Below are positions 6,607-11,947 of a stretch of 11,947 bases of DNA, piece by piece (the stretch's first letter is position 1; each line of letters begins with the position of its first letter). Both the position numbers and the translations under genes were made by a program. Origin of the DNA: an uncultured Porphyromonadaceae bacterium. GTDB lineage: Bacteria > Bacteroidota > Bacteroidia > Bacteroidales > UBA11471. The notes below the pieces were generated by a model that saw only the letters and a program-made list of their open reading frames with translations, did not search any database and had not been told where the DNA came from. The DNA is taken from positions 1 to 11,947 of the forward strand of contig URHG01000056.1 of the NCBI GenBank assembly GCA_900547555.1, given 5' to 3'.

Positions 6607-7434
6607 ATGCTTCTTTTCCCCAATGCCAAGATAAATCTCGGGTTGAATATTTTATCTCGACGGCCCGATAAGTATCACGATATTTCTACTGTATTTTATC
6701 CGGTCGGGTGGAGCGATGCCCTCGAAGTGATTTCGGCCGAAGATGACCAGAAAGAATGTCGGTTACATCTTTCTGGACTTCCTGTCGATGGCGATGTACA
6801 AGATAATCTGGTCGTTAAGGCCTACCGTATGTTGACGCAAGATTATACATTACCTTCGGTCGAGGTCTACCTGCATAAGGCGATACCCTTCGGTGCAGGA
6901 TTGGGTGGCGGTTCGGCCGATGCGTCTTGTATGTTGCGTCTTTTGAGAGACCTGTTTTCTTTGCCGTTGTCCGATGACGGTTTGGCCGTTTATGCGGCTC
7001 GTCTGGGAGCCGATTGTCCTTTTTTCATATACAATCGTCCGATGTTGGCCGAAGGTATTGGCGAGCGTTTATCTCCGATCGATATTTCATTACGGGGATA
7101 TTTCTTGGTGTTGGTAAAACCCGAAATTTCCGTTTCCACAGCCGAGGCCTATTCGCTTGTAACGCCTGCCGTCCCGTCTTTGTCCCTGCCCGATGTTTTG
7201 TCGCAGCCTGTTGGCGAGTGGAAAGAGTTGTTGGTAAATGATTTCGAGAAGAGTGTTTTCGAGCATTATCCGGTTCTGTCCCGTTTGAAGCAGCAACTTT
7301 ACGATAAGGGAGCGGTATATGTTTCGATGTCGGGTTCCGGTTCGACTATGTACGGGTTATTCGAAGTATTGCCCGAGGGGATCGATCTCGACTTTCCCGA
7401 TAGTCATATATGGACAGGGGCTTGTATGTATTGA
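6607..7434 (+). CDS. ispE: 4-diphosphocytidyl-2-C-methyl-D-erythritol kinase
   Basis: GHMP-family kinase of the non-mevalonate (MEP) isoprenoid pathway; it phosphorylates the 2-OH of CDP-methylerythritol with ATP. At 275 residues it has the usual length. Visible motifs: PNAKINLGL (5-13) with catalytic Lys8, RRPDKYHDI (18-26), the glycine-rich ATP loop PFGAGLGGGSADAS (94-107), LGADCPFF (133-140) with catalytic Asp136, and SGSGST (242-247). The usual Gly in RRPDGYH is Lys22 here, a mild change. The start ATG is supported by the motif-containing N-terminus and by a -7 box just upstream. It stands apart from grpE by 141 nt and is probably its own unit. Its presence shows that the organism makes isoprenoids by the MEP route. 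Confidence 0.97.
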   Translation: MLLFPNAKINLGLNILSRRPDKYHDISTVFYPVGWSDALEVISAEDDQKECRLHLSGLPVDGDVQDNLVVKAYRMLTQDYTLPSVEVYLHKAIPFGAGLGGGSADASCMLRLLRDLFSLPLSDDGLAVYAARLGADCPFFIYNRPMLAEGIGERLSPIDISLRGYFLVLVKPEISVSTAEAYSLVTPAVPSLSLPDVLSQPVGEWKELLVNDFEKSVFEHYPVLSRLKQQLYDKGAVYVSMSGSGSTMYGLFEVLPEGIDLDFPDSHIWTGACMY

Positions 7435-7481
7435 CGATTGACGTTGGAGCTATTTTTCAATGAGGCTGACAAAAAGACCTT

Positions 7482-7496
7482 TTGCCAGCATGGCAA
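7482..7496. repeat. Short inverted repeat upstream of grpE
   Basis: TTGCCA (7482-7487) and TGGCAA (7491-7496) form a perfect 6-bp inverted repeat with a 3-nt spacer. It lies about 80 nt before grpE in a 141-nt gap that has no TAnnTTTG box. It could be an operator or chance. It does not match the CIRCE heat-shock operator (TTAGCACTC-N9-GAGTGCTAA). Confidence 0.3.
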
Positions 7497-7575
7497 TGTT
7501 TTTGTTATATGTATGGGTGTTGCACGGAGTTACTCGCAGGTTTATAGAGTGCGATAAAGTGTTAATTGATTGATA

Positions 7576-8172
7576 ATGAAAAATAAAAAAGATATAAAAA
7601 TGAAAGAACAAACAGCTGAATCGCCTGAAAAGGAAATAGGGAAAAATTCGGAGATGACAGAAGAACATACAGAAATGTCTGCCGAAGAGTCTGTCCCTGT
7701 CGAAGAAACTGACACTTTGGCAGCGGAAAATGAACAGTTGAAAGCACAAGTCGAACAACTTAAAAAAGATTACTTGTTGGCTCGTGCCGACCTTGAAAAT
7801 TTCAGGAAAAGGACTTTGAAAGAAAAAGCCGACTTGATAAAAAATGGCGGAGAGTCTTGTCTCAAAGATATTCTCCCTGTCATAGACGATTTTGAACGTG
7901 GGTTGCAGGCTGTCGGCGAAAGTGCCGATGTCGAGGCTGTAAAACAAGGAATAGAACTTATCTATAATAAATTCAAAACTTTCCTTGACCAGCATGGGGT
8001 AAAAGAAATACCGACCCAAGATGCCGATTTCGATACCGAGTATCATGAGGCGGTAACGACTTTTCCCGCACCGACACCCGAACAGAAAGGGAAGGTGATC
8101 GATTGTGTACAGAAAGGATATACGATGAATGACAAAGTAATACGTTTTGCCAAAGTCGTTGTTGGAGAATGA
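7576..8172 (+). CDS. grpE: Nucleotide exchange factor GrpE
   Basis: Co-chaperone that releases ADP from DnaK; homodimer, cytoplasmic. The ATG at 7576 gives 198 residues. A TTG at 7570 and an ATG at 7600 are alternatives, and the acidic, disordered N-terminus does not decide between them. The order is: disordered Glu/Lys-rich N-terminus (1-48), the long coiled coil (about 49-95, AENEQLKAQVEQLKKDY onward, then LENFRKRT), the four-helix part with DILPVIDDFERGL (98-110), and the beta-wing domain with HGVKEIP (140-146), DFDTEYHEAV (151-160) and the signature GYTMNDKVIRFAKVVV (181-196). The family's usual RPA in that signature reads RFA. dnaJ follows after 35 nt, so the two are very likely one operon; dnaK is not in this window. 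Confidence 0.96.
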   Translation: MKNKKDIKMKEQTAESPEKEIGKNSEMTEEHTEMSAEESVPVEETDTLAAENEQLKAQVEQLKKDYLLARADLENFRKRTLKEKADLIKNGGESCLKDILPVIDDFERGLQAVGESADVEAVKQGIELIYNKFKTFLDQHGVKEIPTQDADFDTEYHEAVTTFPAPTPEQKGKVIDCVQKGYTMNDKVIRFAKVVVGE

Positions 8173-8207
8173 GCGGTGATTAAATTGTAAAAAACAAGAA
8201 AACTCCC

Positions 8208-9368
8208 ATGAGTAGCAAACGCGATTATTATGAAGTGCTGGAGGTCAGCAAGAGTGCGACGGCCGAGGAAATAAAAAAAGCATATAGAAAAAAAGCCATA
8301 CAATATCACCCCGATAAAAATCCCGGCGATAAAGAGGCGGAAGAGAAGTTCAAGGAGGCAGCGGAGGCTTATGAGGTATTGAGCGATACCGAGAAAAGAA
8401 CCCGTTACGACCAGTTCGGTCATGCCGGTGTAAACGGGGGCGGAGCTTCGGGATTTGGCGGAGCGGGAGGTATGTCTATGGAAGATATATTCTCTCATTT
8501 CGGAGATATTTTCGGGGGTGGTTTCGGCGGATTTAGCGGCTTTGGTGGATTCGGAGGCGGTTCGCGTGGTGGAAAACGCGTGAATCGGGGTTCGGACTTG
8601 CGTGTACGGGTGAAACTGAATTTGCAGGAAATTGCCACAGGTGTCGAGAAAAAGATAAAAGTAAAAAAGTACGTACCTTGTTCCGAGTGTAAAGGTACGG
8701 GAGCCGAGAACGGTTCGGCTTACGAAACTTGTTCGCAGTGTAAGGGAAGCGGTGTTATCACTCAGATGCGCCAGACGATTTTGGGTGCTATGCAGTCGAC
8801 GACGACATGTCCCAAATGTGGAGGCGAGGGGCGTATCATTACCCATAAATGTCCGAAGTGCAACGGAGAGGGTATCATGAAGGAAGATGAGGTCATAACG
8901 ATCAATATTCCGGCCGGGGTATCTGAGGGTATGCAGCTGTCGATGAGCGGTGCGGGAAATGCCGCCCGTCACGGGGGAATTAATGGAGATTTGCTGATTC
9001 TTGTGCAAGAAGAGCCGCATCCCGAATTGTTGCGAGATGAAAATGATTTGATATACAATGCTCTCATCGATTTCCCGACTGCGGCTTTGGGCGGTACGCT
9101 CGAAGTCCCTACCATAGATGGTAAGGCGAAAGTGAAAATCGAACCCGGGACGCAACCGGGAAAAGTTTTGCGGTTGCGCGGTAAGGGTTTGCCATCGGTC
9201 AATCGTTATGGTGTGGGAGATTTGTTGGTTAATCTCTCGGTATATGTTCCTGAAAATTTGACGGCCGAGGAACGCAAGAAAATAGAAGAATTGCGTACAC
9301 CCGGCTTTGTGCCGAGTAAATCGGTAAAAGACAGAATATTCAGTAAATTGCGCCACATGTTTGAATAG
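8208..9368 (+). CDS. dnaJ: Chaperone protein DnaJ (type I Hsp40)
   Basis: Binds unfolded proteins and stimulates the DnaK ATPase. It is a full-length type I protein of 386 residues. The J-domain (about 5-70) carries the HPD tripeptide at 34-36. The Gly/Phe-rich linker (about 75-125) is repetitive, with many GGFGG units. The zinc-finger domain has four CxxCxGxG repeats, starting at Cys158 (CSECKGTG), Cys175 (CSQCKGSG), Cys201 (CPKCGGEG) and Cys215 (CPKCNGEG). The substrate-binding beta domains follow, with PHPELLRDENDLIY and ALGGTLEVPTIDG. It is the second gene of grpE-dnaJ and meets mgtE tail to tail, with a strong hairpin between them. Confidence 0.98.
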   Translation: MSSKRDYYEVLEVSKSATAEEIKKAYRKKAIQYHPDKNPGDKEAEEKFKEAAEAYEVLSDTEKRTRYDQFGHAGVNGGGASGFGGAGGMSMEDIFSHFGDIFGGGFGGFSGFGGFGGGSRGGKRVNRGSDLRVRVKLNLQEIATGVEKKIKVKKYVPCSECKGTGAENGSAYETCSQCKGSGVITQMRQTILGAMQSTTTCPKCGGEGRIITHKCPKCNGEGIMKEDEVITINIPAGVSEGMQLSMSGAGNAARHGGINGDLLILVQEEPHPELLRDENDLIYNALIDFPTAALGGTLEVPTIDGKAKVKIEPGTQPGKVLRLRGKGLPSVNRYGVGDLLVNLSVYVPENLTAEERKKIEELRTPGFVPSKSVKDRIFSKLRHMFE

Positions 9369-9383
9369 TGTCGTTGAGATATT

Positions 9384-9424
9384 AGTATAACGGCCGCCTC
9401 GATTATCGGGACGGCCGTTATACT
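9384..9424. terminator. Bidirectional terminator-like hairpin between dnaJ and mgtE
   Basis: Perfect 13-bp inverted repeat, AGTATAACGGCCG (9384-9396) and CGGCCGTTATACT (9412-9424), with a 15-nt loop that can itself form a small CGA/TCG stem. It lies in the 75-nt gap between two convergent genes and can fold in both transcripts. Neither side has a long T-run, so termination may rely on stem strength. Confidence 0.75.
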
Positions 9425-9443
9425 TTATGTCTGTTGGGAAAAA

Positions 9444-10793
9444 TTACAGTAATAGATTACAGATACCCATATAGATGAGCATACCTATGATGTCGTTGGA
9501 GATCGTGATGAACGGCCCGGTTGCAATGGCTGGGTCGAGTTTCATCTTTTCAAGAGCGATAGGGACGCAGGTTCCGAAAATCGATGCGAAAATGACGACC
9601 GAGAAAAGTGAAAGAGAGACGCATATCGTCAGCGCTTCACCGCCGAGGAGGAAAAAATAGCAGGCGGCAAATATCAGTACCGATATGGTACAAGCATTGA
9701 TGATGGCAACACCGAGCTCTTTTAGAATCTGCTTGCCGGCATGGTTGAGCGACAACGATTTGTTGGCAAGACCTTGTACGATGATAGCCGATGATTGTAT
9801 GCCGACGTTTCCTCCCGTGCCGCCGATGAGCGGGATAAACAGGGCCATAGCCGGGTTGAGGGAAAAATTTCCCTCGAAATTACCTAAAATGACCGAGTTG
9901 GCCAAGCCGCCTATCATACCGATAAGCAACCACGGCAATCGGGCCGATGTCTGTGTAAGGACGGTATCGGTCGTTTCCACGTCTTGGGAGATACCCGATG
10001 CCAACTGGTAATCGCGTTCGGCCTGTTCACGCACTTCATCCATAACATCGTCGACGGTGATGCGGCCTACCAGTCGCCCTATGCTGTCAACGACGGGCAA
10101 AGCGACCAAGTCGTATTTTTCGATGGTCTGGGCCACCGTTTCGATCGTATCGTCGGTGGGTACCGAGACGGGGTCTTTCTTCATGACATGCTTTATCTTC
10201 GAGGCCGAAGGGTGGGTAATCATTTTTTTCAGAGGGAATACCCCGCGCAGTTTATTGTCATCGTCTACCACATACACGTAATATATTTCGTCCATGTCTT
10301 CGGCTTGATGCCGCATTTCCTTCATACACTCGGGCATGCTCCAATTTTCGTTCACGATAACCATTTCGGTACCCATGAGACCGCCGGCCGTGTTTTCGTC
10401 GTATTTCAGAAGGTCGACTATATCGCCGGCCTGCTCGGCATCGTTGATGTGGGAGAGTACCTCTTCCTGTGCTTCTTCATCGAGATCTCGTATCAGATCT
10501 ACGGCATCGTCGGTATCGAGGTGGTCGATATACTCTTTGGCGATGGTTTCGCTCGGCATCTCTTTGAGGAGTTTTTTACGGTCGTCCTCATCGAGTTCCA
10601 TCAATACATCGGCAGCCGTTTCCTTATCGAGTAGTTTATAAAGGAATTCGGCCTCTTCGAGATCGAGATTTTGATACAGTTCGGCAATATCGGCAGGGTG
10701 CAGGCCTTTGAGTATTTCCTGAGCCTGCTCGGCATTGTTTTCTGCAATGATATTCCGTATGTTTTCGATATATTCTTCGGTAAATTTATCCAT
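9444..10793 (-). CDS. mgtE: Magnesium transporter MgtE
   Basis: Mg2+-gated Mg2+ channel of the inner membrane (MgtE/SLC41 family); 449 residues, usual size. The acidic N domain of helical repeats covers about 1-135 (LHPADIAELYQNL at 31-43, then many Asp/Glu). A pair of CBS domains follows (about 136-200 and 201-260), which in the family bind Mg2+ and close the pore. A connecting helix leads to five membrane segments near 287-304, 315-340, 360-383, 387-410 and 424-448. Signature stretches are PLIGGTGGNVGIQSSAII (321-338) and DPAIATGPFITISNDIIG (420-437); Asp434 probably corresponds to the pore Asp of the Thermus protein. It follows ksgA by 9 nt and so is probably read from the ksgA promoter. 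No magnesium riboswitch fits in that gap, so control is likely at the protein level. Confidence 0.97.
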   Translation of the reverse strand: MDKFTEEYIENIRNIIAENNAEQAQEILKGLHPADIAELYQNLDLEEAEFLYKLLDKETAADVLMELDEDDRKKLLKEMPSETIAKEYIDHLDTDDAVDLIRDLDEEAQEEVLSHINDAEQAGDIVDLLKYDENTAGGLMGTEMVIVNENWSMPECMKEMRHQAEDMDEIYYVYVVDDDNKLRGVFPLKKMITHPSASKIKHVMKKDPVSVPTDDTIETVAQTIEKYDLVALPVVDSIGRLVGRITVDDVMDEVREQAERDYQLASGISQDVETTDTVLTQTSARLPWLLIGMIGGLANSVILGNFEGNFSLNPAMALFIPLIGGTGGNVGIQSSAIIVQGLANKSLSLNHAGKQILKELGVAIINACTISVLIFAACYFFLLGGEALTICVSLSLFSVVIFASIFGTCVPIALEKMKLDPAIATGPFITISNDIIGMLIYMGICNLLL

Positions 10794-10802
10794 ATCGGTC
10801 GG

Positions 10803-11591
10803 TTATTGTACGGGAAGAATGGCTTCGATTTCTTTGGTGAGTGAAATAAATTGGTCTACCGATAATTGTTCGGGGCGCTTGTCGAAGATTGGGTTTCCGT
10901 ATAGCGAACACTCTTTGCCGAGTATCGGTTTTAGGGAATTGCGCAACGTTTTCCGTCGCTGGTTGAAACTTGTTTTTACAACCTGCTTGAAGAGTTGTTC
11001 GCTACACCCCAAATCGGTAACCTTGTTTCTTGTCATGCGTATGACGGCCGATTTTACTTTGGGCGGAGGTTCGAAAACATGTTCCGGTACGGTAAACAAA
11101 TATTCTATATCGTACCATGCCTGCATCAGTACGCTCAATATACCGTAATTTTTATTGCCCGGCCCCGAAGCCATGCGTTCGGCGACCTCTTTTTGTATCA
11201 TGCCGCTGCAACAAGGTATGAGGTCTTTGTAATCGAGTACTTTGAAAAATATTTGACTCGATATGTTGTAAGGGTAATTGCCGATGACGCAGAAACGTTC
11301 GGGAAAAATTTTATCGAGACGCAGTTTCAGAAAATCTTCTTCGAGAATGCGGTTGTCGAGTTCTGGAAAGTGTGCTCGGAGATAAGCGACCGATTCCCGG
11401 TCTATTTCTACGACCGTAAGGTCATGACCTGCTGCGAGGAGAAATTGTGTGAGAACGCCTGTACCCGGACCTATTTCGAGTATGGGTACGCCTGCATACC
11501 CGATCATCGTCTCGGCTATGCGTCGGGCTATATCCATATCTTTCAGGAAGTGTTGTCCCAGAAATTTTTTAGGTTTTACGGGAGAGCGCAT
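10803..11591 (-). CDS. ksgA: 16S rRNA dimethyladenosine transferase (KsgA/RsmA)
   Basis: Uses S-adenosylmethionine to dimethylate two adjacent adenines in the 3' terminal helix of 16S rRNA (A1518/A1519 in E. coli numbering) late in 30S assembly; loss gives kasugamycin resistance in known species. The 262 residues match the family. Visible motifs: KKFLGQHFL (8-16), motif I LEIGPGTGVLT (38-48), the SAM-ribose acidic residue in VEID (61-64), EEDFL (84-88), catalytic motif IV NYPYNIS (105-111, with Tyr106 where NLPY is common), HVFEPPPKVKSAV (171-183) and the C-terminal SFNQRRKTLRNSL (208-220). It is the first gene of ksgA-mgtE and is divergent from the flippase-like gene. Confidence 0.97.
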   Translation of the reverse strand: MRSPVKPKKFLGQHFLKDMDIARRIAETMIGYAGVPILEIGPGTGVLTQFLLAAGHDLTVVEIDRESVAYLRAHFPELDNRILEEDFLKLRLDKIFPERFCVIGNYPYNISSQIFFKVLDYKDLIPCCSGMIQKEVAERMASGPGNKNYGILSVLMQAWYDIEYLFTVPEHVFEPPPKVKSAVIRMTRNKVTDLGCSEQLFKQVVKTSFNQRRKTLRNSLKPILGKECSLYGNPIFDKRPEQLSVDQFISLTKEIEAILPVQ

Positions 11592-11620
11592 AGATGGCTT
11601 TATTTTAGATATGTAAATTA

Positions 11621-11628
11621 TAAAGGTA
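11621..11628 (-). promoter_or_regulatory. Alternative -7-like box close to ksgA
   Basis: TACCTTTA on the minus strand differs from TAnnTTTG in the last base and sits 30 nt before the ksgA ATG. A T-run about 21 nt further upstream could serve as a poor -33. It competes with the better box at 11674-11681 as the ksgA promoter. Confidence 0.25.
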
Positions 11629-11657
11629 AGACCGATGGCCTATTTTCGTAAAAAAAC

Positions 11658-11682
11658 GTACCTTTGCACCATACAAAGGTAC
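11658..11682. repeat. Palindrome made of two facing -7 boxes
   Basis: GTACCTTTG (11658-11666) and CAAAGGTAC (11674-11682) are a perfect 9-bp inverted repeat with a 7-nt spacer. Each arm contains TACCTTTG read inward: on the plus strand at 11659-11666 for the flippase-like gene, and on the minus strand at 11674-11681 for ksgA. The symmetry is seen directly; the promoter reading is inferred from the Bacteroidetes -7 consensus. Neither side has a good -33 TTTG. Confidence 0.5.
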
Positions 11683-11719
11683 AATAATATTTTTTTTAAT
11701 CGGATAAGTTCAGAAAAAG

Positions 11720-11947
11720 TTGAAAAAAATAGTGCGTAATATATTGAAGTTTTTGATTCCGTTATGTTGTGGAATCGCCATATTTTGGGCGCTTTACAGC
11801 CGTCTCGATATGGAACAGATTGCCCGTATTTTGCAATCTGAAATCAAGTACGGTTGGATAATTCTTTCGATGATTGTCCTTGATAAATATGTGAATCTCT
11901 TACTTTCTCATCATTTTTTTTACTTCCCGTTACTTCTTCATATCGGA
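11720..11947 (+). CDS. YbhN/LPG-synthase-TM-like membrane protein, N-terminal 76 codons (partial, right edge)
   Basis: Integral membrane protein, probably of the lysylphosphatidylglycerol synthase TM / flippase-like family (PF03706), to judge by its opening. Reading from TTG at 11720 gives KKIVRNILKFLIPLCCGIAIFWALYSRLD (from residue 2), a short cytoplasmic start and a first membrane helix at about 8-25. MEQIARILQSE and YGWIILSM then follow the family layout into a second helix. There is no ATG before residue 31, and a stop lies five codons upstream, so TTG (or GTG at 11732) must be the start. After about residue 53 the sequence no longer shows the expected SHxxRAxRW motif, although the frame stays open to the edge. 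The function of this clade is poorly known; in other bacteria members move lipids or have no assigned role. Confidence 0.55.
   Translation, partial: MKKIVRNILKFLIPLCCGIAIFWALYSRLDMEQIARILQSEIKYGWIILSMIVLDKYVNLLLSHHFFYFPLLLHIG

Noticed and set aside
7430..7443. Tandem ATTGACG repeat at the end of ispE, resembling a -35 box
   Set aside because: Only two 7-bp copies, partly inside the ispE stop; Bacteroidetes housekeeping promoters do not use TTGACA, so it is most likely chance.
8043..9356. 437-codon open frame on the minus strand opposite dnaJ and the end of grpE
   Set aside because: The coding strand holds a complete DnaJ with J-domain and four zinc repeats. The antisense product is Thr/Arg/Phe-rich with no motif, so it is a shadow frame.
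10794..10802. Magnesium riboswitch in front of mgtE
   Set aside because: Only 9 nt separate ksgA and mgtE, so there is no room for an M-box leader, and none is seen upstream of ksgA.
1..11947. Mobile element, CRISPR array, toxin-antitoxin or defence cluster
   Set aside because: All intergenic gaps are short (the longest is 256 nt) and every long frame on the coding strand is a recognised core gene. No transposase, integrase, spaced direct repeats, tRNA or attachment-site duplication is visible.

Overview
The window reads as ordinary chromosomal housekeeping DNA from a member of the Bacteroidota, most likely order Bacteroidales. The evidence is protein sequence style (SerC, DnaB, AlkD-like, MgtE, KsgA), the absence of clear Shine-Dalgarno sequences, A/T-rich leaders, and several TAnnTTTG boxes (the Bacteroidetes -7 promoter element) just upstream of genes. 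I cannot fix the genus. No tRNA, rRNA, CRISPR array, insertion sequence or prophage gene is visible.

Layout, left to right. (1) Minus strand, 1-3973: the N-terminal 224 residues of serC (runs off the left edge), then rarA, purA and a Fur-family regulator. Read in the direction of transcription this is fur > purA > rarA: fur and purA overlap in an ATGA, purA and rarA are 20 nt apart, and a hairpin with a T-run closes rarA before serC begins from its own promoter. (2) Minus strand, 4130-6350: dnaB followed by an AlkD-like HEAT-repeat protein that abuts or overlaps the end of dnaB. (3) A 256-nt divergent gap. (4) Plus strand, 6607-9368: ispE, then the chaperone pair grpE-dnaJ. (5) A strong symmetrical hairpin between the convergent dnaJ and mgtE. 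(6) Minus strand, 9444-11591: ksgA > mgtE, 9 nt apart. (7) Plus strand from 11720: the start of a YbhN/LPG-synthase-TM-like membrane protein, cut by the right edge, read from a TTG.

The genes cover serine synthesis (serC), AMP synthesis (purA), replication and repair (dnaB, rarA, AlkD-like), isoprenoid synthesis (ispE), protein folding (grpE, dnaJ), rRNA modification (ksgA) and Mg2+ uptake (mgtE). I did not find a new multi-gene system. The points most worth a second look are: a DnaB C-terminus that ends like an SSB tail (DDDVPF); a Fur-family protein with PerR-like DNA-reading and mixed metal-site residues, translationally coupled to purA; an AlkD-like protein without an obvious catalytic signature, tied to dnaB; a palindrome between ksgA and the flippase-like gene whose two arms are each a -7 box, facing each other; and an apparent loss of family similarity in the last ~69 nt of the window.
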